Shown one piece after another: positions 6,424 through 13,684 of a DNA stretch of 13,904 bases (positions are counted from its first letter, which is position 1; each line of letters begins with the position of its first letter). The notes under the pieces are model-generated. The model saw nothing but the letters and a program-made list of their open reading frames with translations. It searched no databases and was not told the origin of the DNA. Position numbers and translations under genes: made by a program. The DNA lies in assembly GCA_913043155.1 (NCBI GenBank), contig CAJWLY010000020.1:1-13904 (forward strand). Direction: 5' to 3'. The DNA comes from an uncultured Nitrospinaceae bacterium (GTDB lineage: Bacteria; Nitrospinota; Nitrospinia; Nitrospinales; VA-1).

Positions 6424-8148
6424 ATGAACAAAGCAAACGAAACCGACCCTGACAATTCGTCCCCCGGCGGGGCGGCAGTGCCTTCCCACTTCATCCGGGA
6501 AATCGTCAAGAGCGACTTGAAAACAGGTAAGTGGAACGGATGCGTCCAAACGCGATTTCCACCGGAGCCGAACGGGTTCCTCCACATTGGACATGCCAAG
6601 TCCATCTGCCTCAACTTTGGTCTTGCCAGCGAGTTCGGTGGTCTGTGTAACCTGCGCTTCGATGATACCAATCCGACCAAAGAAGAAGACTTTTACGTCA
6701 AAGCGATCATCGAAGATGTGAAGTGGCTCGGGTTCGACTGGGGCGATCGTATGTTCTATGCGTCGGACAACTTTGTCCAGCTCTACGAGTGGGCGGTCAA
6801 GCTGATCAAAGATGGGCACGCCTACGTCGATGACCTGAGCGCCGACGAGATCAGACAGCATCGTGGCACGCTGACTCTGCCAGGAAGGGACAGCCCGTAC
6901 CGCAACCGTTCGGTAGCAGAAAACCTTGACCTGTTCGAGCGTATGAAGGATGGAGAGTTCGTCGACGGAGCTAAAGTGCTCCGTGCGAAGATAGACATGG
7001 CCTCGGGAAACCTCAACCTCCGCGATCCGGTTTTGTATCGTATCCTCAAGGTGCCACACCATCGGACGGGGGACAGATGGTGCATCTATCCCATGTACGA
7101 CTTCGCGCACGGGCAGTCCGATTCCATCGAAAAAATCACGCACTCCATCTGTACGCTGGAGTTCGAAGACCATCGCCCGCTCTACGACTGGATCCTTGAT
7201 AAACTCGGTGTTTACCATCCGCAGCAGATAGAGTTTGCCCGGCTTAATCTAGCCTATACGCTGTTGAGCAAGCGTAAGCTGCTGCAACTGGTGGAAGAGG
7301 GGTGCGTGGACGGGTGGGACGACCCACGCATGCCGACGATTTCTGGGATGCGCCGGCGCGGGTACACCCCTGAATCGATCCGCGACTTCTGCGAGCGCAT
7401 CGGCGTCGCTAAAGCCAACAGCACCGTCGAGATGGCACTGCTCGAACACTGCCTGCGCGAAGACCTCAACAAGCGGGCGCGCAGGGTGATGGCGGTTCTT
7501 CGTCCGCTTAAAATCGTCATCACCAATTATCCGGAAGGGCAGGTCGAGGAATTCGCCGCCGAGAACAACCCGGAGGAACCGGAAGCCGGGTCAAGGAAAA
7601 TTCCATTCTCGCGCGAACTCTATATCGAACGGGACGATTTCATGGAAGACCCGCCGAAAAAGTTTTTTCGACTTGCGCCAGGGAAGGAAGTCCGGCTCAA
7701 ACACGCCTTTATCATTAGATGTGAGGAGGTGGTGAAGGATGACGGCGGCAACGTGATCGAACTGCGCTGTACTTACGATCCCGATTCGCGAACGGGCGGG
7801 GCGACCGCTGGGCGCAAGATCAAGGGAACGCTTCACTGGGTTTCGTCACAGCACGCGAAGAAAGCCGAAGTGCGGCTGTACAATCACCTGTTCACTAAAG
7901 TAAATCCTGCCGACGAAAAGGAGTGCCCCGATCTGAAAACCGGTCTTAATCCCGACTCGCTGGAAGTGTTAAAGGATTGTCTGGTCGAGCCCGCACTTGC
8001 CGAGGCAGATCCCGGTGAGCGGTTCCAGTTTTTACGGATGGGCTATTTCTGCGTCGACTCGAAAGAGTCGAAACCCGGCGCACCCGCGTTCAACCGCGCC
8101 GTGACTCTCCGCGACACTTGGGCCAAGATTTCGAAAAAAAAGGGCTAG
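6424..8148 (+). CDS. glnS: Glutaminyl-tRNA synthetase (GlnRS)
   Basis: A 574-aa class I aminoacyl-tRNA synthetase that charges tRNA-Gln with glutamine. The signature HIGH is at 54-57 within PPEPNGFLHIGHAKS, and the KMSKS-type loop is LSKRK at 281-285. Between them lie the GlnRS-type blocks LRFDDTNP, CIYPMYDFAHGQSDSIE and HSICTLEFEDHRPLYDWILD. The C-terminal third is the β-barrel anticodon-binding domain (GATAGRKIKGTLHWV). Length is close to that of E. coli GlnRS (554 aa), with an extra N-terminal lead of about 20 residues. The ribosome-binding site is weak, so a start slightly downstream cannot be excluded. Bacterial GlnRS means that at least part of Gln-tRNA is made directly rather than by the GatCAB route. 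It converges with gltX. Confidence 0.97.
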   Translation: MNKANETDPDNSSPGGAAVPSHFIREIVKSDLKTGKWNGCVQTRFPPEPNGFLHIGHAKSICLNFGLASEFGGLCNLRFDDTNPTKEEDFYVKAIIEDVKWLGFDWGDRMFYASDNFVQLYEWAVKLIKDGHAYVDDLSADEIRQHRGTLTLPGRDSPYRNRSVAENLDLFERMKDGEFVDGAKVLRAKIDMASGNLNLRDPVLYRILKVPHHRTGDRWCIYPMYDFAHGQSDSIEKITHSICTLEFEDHRPLYDWILDKLGVYHPQQIEFARLNLAYTLLSKRKLLQLVEEGCVDGWDDPRMPTISGMRRRGYTPESIRDFCERIGVAKANSTVEMALLEHCLREDLNKRARRVMAVLRPLKIVITNYPEGQVEEFAAENNPEEPEAGSRKIPFSRELYIERDDFMEDPPKKFFRLAPGKEVRLKHAFIIRCEEVVKDDGGNVIELRCTYDPDSRTGGATAGRKIKGTLHWVSSQHAKKAEVRLYNHLFTKVNPADEKECPDLKTGLNPDSLEVLKDCLVEPALAEADPGERFQFLRMGYFCVDSKESKPGAPAFNRAVTLRDTWAKISKKKG

Positions 8149-8170
8149 GAACATTTGGTTACGGACGAAC

Positions 8171-8186
8171 GCAGGTAAGGACCTGC
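8171..8186. other. Small hairpin between glnS and gltX
   Basis: GCAGGT-AAGG-ACCTGC forms a perfect 6-bp stem with a 4-base loop just downstream of glnS. There is no U-tract after it on either strand, so it is at best a weak stop or RNA-stabilising element. Confidence 0.3.
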
Positions 8187-8213
8187 CCCCAATAAGGTGT
8201 CTAGGGCCTCATC

Positions 8214-8312
8214 TTAGAAGCTGATTCTGATCCCCGCCATTCCTTGCCAACCATTCTGTTCGTGTGTGGAGTAGTAATAAGTTGAATTGGGAGGATGGAT
8301 CGTGTCTACACG
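8214..8312 (-). pseudogene. Possible C-terminal remnant of an outer-membrane β-barrel
   Basis: The minus strand, in a frame different from gltX, reads 32 codons to a stop at 8216-8214. The sequence has the features of the last strands of an outer-membrane barrel: a Tyr-rich turn (STYYYSTHEQNGW), then an alternating segment GMAGIRISF with terminal Phe, the classic C-terminal signal for barrel assembly. The frame stays open into the gltX 3' end but the residues there look unlike a real protein. No start or body of such a gene is present, so if real it is a fragment left by a rearrangement. Chance cannot be excluded over so short a stretch. Confidence 0.3.
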
Positions 8313-8314
8313 CT

Positions 8315-9739
8315 TTACCCACGACTCTTGATAAAACCGATCATTTCGCTTAAGCGTTTTAGGGTTGTGTCTTTTCCAAGGAGAAGGACGACGTCGTAGA
8401 TTCCTGGACTGGTTGTGCTGCCGGTGAGCGCTACGCGTACCGGTTGGGCTACCTTGCCAAGTTTGAGACCGGCTTCTTCCGCGACTTGCTTAAACAGCGT
8501 TTCCACTGAGTCGTGCTCCAGCACGTTTATTTCGGAGAGCCCGGATGCAATTTTTTCCAGATGCGGCTTGATCTCTGCAGTGAGAAATTTGCTGCGGGCT
8601 TTCTCGTCGAACTCGAGTTCTGTTTTGAAATAAAATGCTGACTTCTGTGCCATCTCAACCAGTGTCTCCGCCCGTTGGTTGAGCGACGGGATGGGTTTTG
8701 CGATTTCTTCAAGGCTCAGTCCGTGTCCTTCGGGCAAGATACCTTCCTTGACGAGGATGGGGGCCAGGTGACGGGCGAGGTCAACAGGCGGGGTATTCTG
8801 GATGTACTGCTGGTTGAGCCACTGGAGTTTTTCCGGGTTGAATACGGCGGCAGAGGTGGTGACGGACTCTAGGGAGAAATATTCGATCATTTCTTTGCGG
8901 GTGAAGATTTCCTGGTCGCCGTGCGACCAGCCAAGCCGCGCCAGGTAATTAACCAGTGCGTCGGGCAGGTACCCCATGTCGCGGTAGGCCAGCGCCGAGG
9001 TCGCGCCGTGTCGTTTGCTCAGGCGGGTTTTGTCCGACCCCAGGATCATCGAGATATGGGCGAATTCCGGACGCGGGATATCGAGCCCGTCGTACAGCAA
9101 CGCCTGCTTCGGTGAGTTTGATAAATGGTCATCACCCCTGATGACGTGGGTGATGCCCATGTCGCCATCGTCGACCACCACCACGAAGTTATAAGTGGGT
9201 GTGCCGTCGGTACGGAGGATGATGAAGTCGTCGAGTTCCTCATTCTGGAACACCACGTTGCCGCGAAGCAGGTCCCGAACGGTGACCGTGCCTTCCTGCG
9301 GCGCTTTAAAGCGGACGACGGAAGCGGCTCCTTCGGGTGTCGCGCCGGACCTGTTGCGGCAGGTGCCGTCGTATTTTGGTTTGAGCCCTTTTGCCTGCGC
9401 TTCCTCACGTTTTTTATCGAGTTCCTCCGGCGTGCAGAAGCAGGGGTAGGCCTTTTCTTCACTCAACAGTTGATCGACCTTTTCCCTATAGAGAGCCTGC
9501 CGTTTTGTCTGCCGGTGCGGTCCTTCGTCCCAGTTCAGTCCCAGCCATTTCATCGACGCGAGGATTTCCTCGATTGACTCTTCAGTCGAACGGGAAGCAT
9601 CGGTATCTTCGATGCGGAGGATGAACTGTCCGCCGTAATGACGGGCGTAAAGCCAGTTGAACAGGGCCGTGCGCACACCCCCGACATGGAGGAATCCGGT
9701 CGGACTCGGTGCGAATCGGACTCTAACAGGATCAGTCAT
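8315..9739 (-). CDS. gltX: Glutamyl-tRNA synthetase (GluRS)
   Basis: A 474-aa class I synthetase that charges tRNA-Glu, also supplying glutamyl-tRNA for tetrapyrrole synthesis where that route is used. The HIGH-type motif is HVGG (18-21) in RFAPSPTGFLHVGG. The KMSKS-type loop is KTRLSKRHG (237-245). The zinc-like insert keeps C100, C102 and C127, but the usual fourth His is replaced near N129. GITHVIRGDDHLSN (195-208) is a standard GluRS block. The full length and C-terminal helical anticodon-binding domain indicate a real GluRS rather than the short GluQ paralogue. The ribosome-binding site is weak. It converges with glnS over 166 bases. Confidence 0.97.
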   Translation of the reverse strand: MTDPVRVRFAPSPTGFLHVGGVRTALFNWLYARHYGGQFILRIEDTDASRSTEESIEEILASMKWLGLNWDEGPHRQTKRQALYREKVDQLLSEEKAYPCFCTPEELDKKREEAQAKGLKPKYDGTCRNRSGATPEGAASVVRFKAPQEGTVTVRDLLRGNVVFQNEELDDFIILRTDGTPTYNFVVVVDDGDMGITHVIRGDDHLSNSPKQALLYDGLDIPRPEFAHISMILGSDKTRLSKRHGATSALAYRDMGYLPDALVNYLARLGWSHGDQEIFTRKEMIEYFSLESVTTSAAVFNPEKLQWLNQQYIQNTPPVDLARHLAPILVKEGILPEGHGLSLEEIAKPIPSLNQRAETLVEMAQKSAFYFKTELEFDEKARSKFLTAEIKPHLEKIASGLSEINVLEHDSVETLFKQVAEEAGLKLGKVAQPVRVALTGSTTSPGIYDVVLLLGKDTTLKRLSEMIGFIKSRG

Positions 9740-9786
9740 GAATCGAACTCTGTGGGATTGAAGAGCCAGCCGCCAAATTAACAGAT

Positions 9787-9894
9787 TTAATCGGGGAAAT
9801 TAAGCACGAAAAAGCCCGCCACGATTTGTGGCAGGCGATGGATGGTAAACACAGGGTACCCCAGCTCCGGGTAGGGTACCGGATCACGTTCCAT
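9787..9894 (-). CDS. Possible small protein, 35 aa, between two terminators
   Basis: An ORF of 35 codons with ATG at 9894-9892 and stop at 9789-9787. AGGAA lies 8 bases before the ATG, a good ribosome-binding site. The N-terminal half is Pro/Tyr-rich with two related units (PVPYPELGYP); the C-terminal half is moderately hydrophobic (IVAGFFVLNF). No promoter is evident, and it follows a strong terminator at 9917-9956. A terminator-like hairpin (9809-9836) lies inside the ORF. Either the hairpin or the coding role is probably the real function. No family recognised. Confidence 0.3.
   Translation of the reverse strand: MERDPVPYPELGYPVFTIHRLPQIVAGFFVLNFPD
9809..9836 (-). terminator. Second terminator-like hairpin, minus strand
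   Basis: On the minus strand a 9-bp stem with one mismatch (arms 9836-9828 and 9822-9814, loop of five) is followed by a run of five U. It lies upstream of gltX, 70 bases before its ATG, and could end transcripts that escape the stronger terminator at 9917-9956 or shape the gltX leader. Confidence 0.5.
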
Positions 9895-9916
9895 TATTTC
9901 TTTCCTGGGACAGGCG

Positions 9917-9956
9917 AAAAAAAAAGAACAGCCGGCTTGGGAGAAGCCGGCTGTTC
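9917..9956 (-). terminator. Strong Rho-independent terminator of the 151-aa exported-protein gene
   Basis: A perfect 13-bp GC-rich stem (arms 9956-9944 and 9938-9926) with a 5-base loop is followed on the minus strand by nine U (9925-9917). It lies 45 bases after the stop codon at 10002 and is the clearest terminator in the window. Confidence 0.95.
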
Positions 9957-10001
9957 CCAGAGTAAGGGCTCCACTTGCAATAAAGCCCAGTAAGGATTTG
10001 A

Positions 10002-10457
10002 TTAGTTACAGGTTACTGTAACCGTGTTTGTTCCGTGGTTGGTGATTTTAACCAGTCCGCTGATATCGCCGATCGAGTCGCCACGGGTGAATTCGGGCTG
10101 GGGGAACAGGGTTACTTTGCTCGAGCCCGGTTTGCTGCCATAGTACTTCGTCTCACTCAAGCCTACTTCGTGACCCTTATCGGAACCATGAAGCGCTGCG
10201 TTGTTGTCTGCCGGTCCGAGAGCAATCGGGACGGTGGTGGCATTGGCAGACTTCCAAACCATGACATTAGCACTTCCGCGGTCGTTGCTGGTGTAACCGA
10301 ATTTTTCGTTGTTCTCGGTCGGGATGTCCGCCACTTCGATGGTGATGGATTTGGCGTCAGTGCAGGATGTCGACTGGTTGGAGCTGATTTGTCCCGCCGA
10401 CGCGCTGAAAGCGATACCTACGACGAGAGCTAGGGTGAATCCAAAAATCTTTTTCAT
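10002..10457 (-). CDS. Small exported protein, 151 aa, unknown function
   Basis: The start at 10457 is chosen over an upstream ATG because AGGAGGAAG lies 4 bases before it and a textbook signal peptide follows: MKK, hydrophobic core (IFGFTLALVVGIAF), cleavage after SASA (about residue 21). The mature part of about 130 residues is polar, rich in Ser, Thr, Asn and Gly, and looks all-β. Two Cys, one near residue 32 and one next to last, could form a disulfide joining the ends. No metal-binding or enzyme motif is seen, and I recognise no family. Strong translation signals plus a strong terminator suggest an abundant periplasmic or secreted product. It follows the 139-aa gene by 84 bases. Confidence 0.88.
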   Translation of the reverse strand: MKKIFGFTLALVVGIAFSASAGQISSNQSTSCTDAKSITIEVADIPTENNEKFGYTSNDRGSANVMVWKSANATTVPIALGPADNNAALHGSDKGHEVGLSETKYYGSKPGSSKVTLFPQPEFTRGDSIGDISGLVKITNHGTNTVTVTCN

Positions 10458-10541
10458 TTTCTTCCTCCTTCTAAGGTTTGGATTAACTGCTACCATCTGT
10501 CCTACAAATAAGCACCCTAACACCGCTTCCGCTTCCGCAAT

Positions 10542-10961
10542 TTATATGGACCGAAGTCCGACAACGTCAATTTGTAAACAGGTGCTTTCACTTAAGTTTT
10601 TTTTGATCTCTCCCCGGTAACATGCGATGTAAGTGCCGGCACGATCGAAAGCTAGGTTCAGTGATGCATGGGGTTCCAGCTCTTTTATGGAGAGTATTTT
10701 TTTCCCCGAGGTAACCTGGATGACAGTGAAATTGAGAAGCGTCATCTGAGAATCGTTGCTCAACCTCACATCAGCGCTTTTTGCCACTCGGAATGTTTTC
10801 AACTCCGGCCCCGGAGTGTTGAGTAAAATTTGAGAGTCGCCCGATTCCGCAGTTCCTGAGCCAATGCTCATGGCGATCAAAAACGACACCATGAAGACGA
10901 ACGATTGAACTCGCGTTCCGGTGCGGTTAGCTTGTGTAGCGGATTTCGATACCACGTTCAT
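10542..10961 (-). CDS. Small exported protein, 139 aa, possible β-sandwich
   Basis: The N-terminus has a long polar n-region (1-20), a hydrophobic core (about 20-33) and a likely cleavage after SGTA (about 35-38). The mature part of about 100 residues is predicted all-β. The pattern of LNFTVIQV, an LNLAFDRAGTY turn and a following Cys strand recalls the layout of cupredoxin-like domains, but the usual copper ligands (His/Cys/Met set) are absent. Two Cys (in IACYRG and STCLQI) may form a disulfide. An ATG at residue 24 would lose the signal. The ribosome-binding site is weak; GGAGGAAGGGG lies about 30 bases upstream. It is upstream of the 151-aa gene in the same orientation and downstream of the two-component genes. 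Confidence 0.8.
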   Translation of the reverse strand: MNVVSKSATQANRTGTRVQSFVFMVSFLIAMSIGSGTAESGDSQILLNTPGPELKTFRVAKSADVRLSNDSQMTLLNFTVIQVTSGKKILSIKELEPHASLNLAFDRAGTYIACYRGEIKKNLSESTCLQIDVVGLRSI

Positions 10962-11135
10962 TCTCTGATCGTCTGATTTATGGAGCCCCTTCCTCCAGAG
11001 CCTCTCATTGCTTGACTCAAAAGGGACTCGGCTGCACGGGGTTCTTTGATTACGTAAAGAATTCTAGGAGATTAGAGGTAATTGCGGTATCGGTGAAATA
11101 CTGAAAATCGCTGTAGGTGGTACGCCTTGACCTTG

Positions 11136-11149
11136 TAGGGTTTTTCCTA
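11136..11149. promoter_or_regulatory. TAGG-N6-CCTA inverted repeat, copy 1
   Basis: TAGGGTTTTTCCTA is an inverted repeat of TAGG and CCTA around a 6-base T-rich centre. It matches the copy at 11227-11240 and lies about 175 bases upstream of the 139-aa gene. Dyad symmetry with this spacing suits a dimeric regulator such as a NarL-type protein. The 280-base gap 10962-11241 otherwise shows no gene. Confidence 0.45.
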
Positions 11150-11226
11150 GTTCCTTACATGGATACTGAGGTGGGGTTGGAATAGCAAAGCCCATTCCGG
11201 TTTAAACGATCAATAGAGGGGGGGGG

Positions 11227-11240
11227 TAGGAAAAAACCTA
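11227..11240. promoter_or_regulatory. TAGG-N6-CCTA inverted repeat, copy 2
   Basis: TAGGAAAAAACCTA has the same design as 11136-11149, 91 bases away, with A6 at its centre. The complementary arms extend to GGTAGG/CCTACC (11225-11242), touching the stop codon of the response regulator gene, and a run of nine G (11218-11226) abuts it. It could be a binding site or an RNA hairpin at the end of the two-component transcript. Confidence 0.4.
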
Positions 11241-11241
11241 C

Positions 11242-11889
11242 CTATAGAAGGTTTGTTTTTATGGCGTAGTGGATCAACTCCGCATTTTTAGTCATTCTCA
11301 TTTTTTCAAGGATGCGTGACCGGTGCGTGCTGATGGTTTTAACGCTGAGCGAGAGGTCCTCGCCGATTTCGGTGAGGGGCTTGCCGGCGGCAATCATGCA
11401 GAACACCTGGTACTCGCGGTTAGACAGTTTTTCGTGGGGTGGGCGGTCGGGATCAGATGATTCAAAAGCTAGTTTTTCAGTGATTTTTTGACTGGCAAAT
11501 TTTCCTCCATTCGCTATCTTGCGAATGGCTTGGGCTAATTGTTCCGATGCGCTCTCTTTGGTCAGGTAACCCGATGCGCCGGCTTTGATGAATCTCACCG
11601 CGTATTGCTCTTCGGGGTAAACGCTCAGGACCAGAACAGAGAGCGCAGGGTGTTCGGTCTTGAGTTGTTTCAGCAAATCGAGTCCGCTTTTTCCAGGCAT
11701 GGCGATATCGAGAAGCACAATATCAAATTTATCTTCTTTGATCTTGCTGAGTAAATCATCTCCATTACTGACTTCAGCGGCCACTGTAATGTCATGCGTG
11801 TCGTCAAGCGCATGTTTGAGCCCACGCCGAAATAGTGGGTGGTCGTCGGCGATAATTACGGTGATGGTGTCTCTGTCGATAGTCTTCAT
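11242..11889 (-). CDS. NarL/FixJ-type response regulator
   Basis: 215 aa from the ATG at 11889, chosen because GGAG lies 7 bases before it and the domain begins directly; a longer frame opens at 11922 but overlaps the kinase gene. The receiver domain (about 8-125) has the acidic pair D15-D16, the phospho-acceptor D61 in VLLDIAMPG and the conserved Lys in YLTKES. A LuxR-type helix-turn-helix follows (about 150-212): LSNREYQVFCMIAAGKPLTE, then SVKTISTHRSRILEKM. It is a DNA-binding transcription regulator activated by phosphorylation from the kinase encoded 13 bases upstream. Candidate sites are the two inverted repeats just downstream. The input signal is unknown. Confidence 0.95.
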   Translation of the reverse strand: MKTIDRDTITVIIADDHPLFRRGLKHALDDTHDITVAAEVSNGDDLLSKIKEDKFDIVLLDIAMPGKSGLDLLKQLKTEHPALSVLVLSVYPEEQYAVRFIKAGASGYLTKESASEQLAQAIRKIANGGKFASQKITEKLAFESSDPDRPPHEKLSNREYQVFCMIAAGKPLTEIGEDLSLSVKTISTHRSRILEKMRMTKNAELIHYAIKTNLL

Positions 11890-11902
11890 ATTCAGCTCCG
11901 TT

Positions 11903-13558
11903 TCAGTCTCTTTGGATTTCAATAGTTACCGTAGTGCCCTGGTTGTTGGCGCTCTCGATTATCACTTTCCCGCCCCAGACAAGAGCCCGCTCGCGCATAC
12001 CTAAGAGTCCTAGCGACCTCACGTTAGAAACCTGGTCCGGCTTGATTCCTATGCCGTCGTCGCACACCTGCAGGGTGATGCTACCATTATTTTCGCTTAG
12101 GGTGACATCTATATTTTTTGCCTGTGCATGGCGGAGGACGTTGGTTAGCGTTTCTTGGAAAATACGGAAAACGGTGGTGGATCTTTTGGTATCTAAAACT
12201 ATACTTTCATCCCCGCTATCAAAATGAAACCGGATACCCGTTCTCTTTTCGAATTCCCGTCCTTGCCACTCGACGGCTTCCTGAAGACCCAGGTCGTCTA
12301 GAATCGGTGGGCGTAATTCCGTGGCGAGCTTTTTCGCCGATTGGAGGGTGTTGTCGATAAGCCCTAACATCATTTGCGTATCGGTGCGTAGCGAGGCATG
12401 CTTTTCAATCAGTTTTTTGTCGAACAGGGAGAGCTCCAGTTTTAGTGCAGTCAGGATTTGCGCGAGCTCGTCGTGAACTTCGCGTGCGATGCGGGTGCGT
12501 TCCTCTTCCCGAATCAGCTCCAGCCGATGATAAAGTTTGCGTAACCGTTCGTTAGAATCCTGAATGACCTCCTTGGCTTGTTGCCGCTCGATCACCCGCC
12601 CTAACTGAGTTCCCACCTGGGCCATGACCTCCATCATTTCTTGGTCGGGTTCCGCCGCCTGGGCGGAAAAAAATTCCATGACCCCGGCTACCTGGTGTCC
12701 GTTTAGAATAGGGAAGGCGAAGCCGGCTTTGACGCCGATATTTTCAGCCTGTTTTGCACGTGGGAAATTTGGGTCCTTGGTGACATCGATGATCCATGCT
12801 GGGAGACCGCTGGCAAAGACGCGACCGGGTAAACCCTCTCCCGGACCCATGATTGTCGCTTCTGATATTTTCCGGAACGCTGCAAACTGTTCCGGGTTTT
12901 CCATGTACCAGATTTTTGTCGGATTCAGCCAGTTAGAGGTGGGGTTGGCGGGGAGATACACATGACCAACAGGCCAGTTGGCACGCGAACAGATTTGTTG
13001 CAAACAGGTTTCCAATGTGTTTTCCAGCGTTTGAGCTTCGTTTGCGGTGACGGCGATGTCCTTATGCAGTTGCACGTAGGTTGTTTCACGGGTCAAACGT
13101 GCAGCGGATTCATTTAGCTCGGTGGTGCGTTGCCGGACGCTCTCTTCAAGCATACTGCGCATAGCGGCTGCTCTTTCTGAAATTCTGTTTTGTAATAGGC
13201 ACAGCACAGCTGTTACCCAGATGGTGAAAATCGCCAGTGACCGGTTGACAATGACTTTCCAGAGCTCCCCTCCCGGTGGAGACAGGAGGTATCCGGCGAT
13301 CGTCAAGAGGGTTCCCAGGGTGGCACCCAGGTAGATCAACTTTCTGTTCTTGGCAAGGAGGCCTAACAGGACCGGGATGATATAAAGAACCCCGGTGGCG
13401 ACCCCAAGGGGAATAGCTTGGTCGGTCAGGAAAATACCAGTCGCGACTAAAATTTGTGTTGCGATGAAGGGGGTACCGGATTTTTTGGATTGAGCGCTCA
13501 AGAAGATTCTACAGTCAGTGAAAACGGTTCGGCGTATCCCATTTTGAGAGAATGTCAA
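11903..13558 (-). CDS. Membrane sensor histidine kinase with GAF domain (NarX/LiaS type)
   Basis: A 551-aa protein. Membrane spans lie near 33-47, 50-68, 74-92 and 104-122, of the type common before PAS or GAF kinases. A coiled coil follows (about 125-160), then a GAF domain (about 165-325). A HisKA_3 dimerisation domain (about 345-415) has the phospho-accepting H362 in REVHDELAQILTALK. The HATPase domain has the N-box FQETLTNVLRHA (467-478), the CDDGIGI box (499-505) and GLLGMRER (517-524). It phosphorylates the response regulator encoded 13 bases downstream. No ATG is available before the first span; a TTG at 13558, just after an in-frame stop, is the best start, and a TTG at residue 20 is an alternative. 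No clear ribosome-binding site is seen for either. Confidence 0.93.
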   Translation of the reverse strand: MTFSQNGIRRTVFTDCRIFLSAQSKKSGTPFIATQILVATGIFLTDQAIPLGVATGVLYIIPVLLGLLAKNRKLIYLGATLGTLLTIAGYLLSPPGGELWKVIVNRSLAIFTIWVTAVLCLLQNRISERAAAMRSMLEESVRQRTTELNESAARLTRETTYVQLHKDIAVTANEAQTLENTLETCLQQICSRANWPVGHVYLPANPTSNWLNPTKIWYMENPEQFAAFRKISEATIMGPGEGLPGRVFASGLPAWIIDVTKDPNFPRAKQAENIGVKAGFAFPILNGHQVAGVMEFFSAQAAEPDQEMMEVMAQVGTQLGRVIERQQAKEVIQDSNERLRKLYHRLELIREEERTRIAREVHDELAQILTALKLELSLFDKKLIEKHASLRTDTQMMLGLIDNTLQSAKKLATELRPPILDDLGLQEAVEWQGREFEKRTGIRFHFDSGDESIVLDTKRSTTVFRIFQETLTNVLRHAQAKNIDVTLSENNGSITLQVCDDGIGIKPDQVSNVRSLGLLGMRERALVWGGKVIIESANNQGTTVTIEIQRD

Positions 13559-13684
13559 GTCGCCGGAAGATCACGGGTTGTCCGGATCTCTAAAATAAAC
13601 TGCGACCCGGGAAGGCCTCCAAGCTCTTTAGACGGTGCCGTTATTCTAATATAACTGAACCTGAAAAGATATTTTTCTCTTGGC

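Noticed and set aside
6394..7218. 274-codon minus-strand ORF opposite glnS
   Set aside because: Its residues are the antisense of the conserved GlnRS blocks; no family features or start signals of its own.
9718..9745. GTTCGATTC, resembling a tRNA T-loop, on the minus strand next to the gltX start
   Set aside because: The flanking bases cannot form the T-stem, no anticodon arm is present, and part of it is the gltX leader.
9853..9880. GGTACC-containing inverted repeat
   Set aside because: It falls in the 35-codon ORF and reflects its repeated Pro/Tyr coding; the 12-base loop and lack of a U-tract argue against a terminator.
10522..10538. Tandem GCGGAA units upstream of the 151-aa gene
   Set aside because: Only about two and a half copies; no evidence of a functional repeat.
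10981..10997. TGGAG/CTCCA hairpin upstream of the 139-aa gene that holds a purine-rich run
   Set aside because: The stem is only 5 bp and the run is about 30 bases from the start codon, too far to be a normal ribosome-binding site; likely chance.
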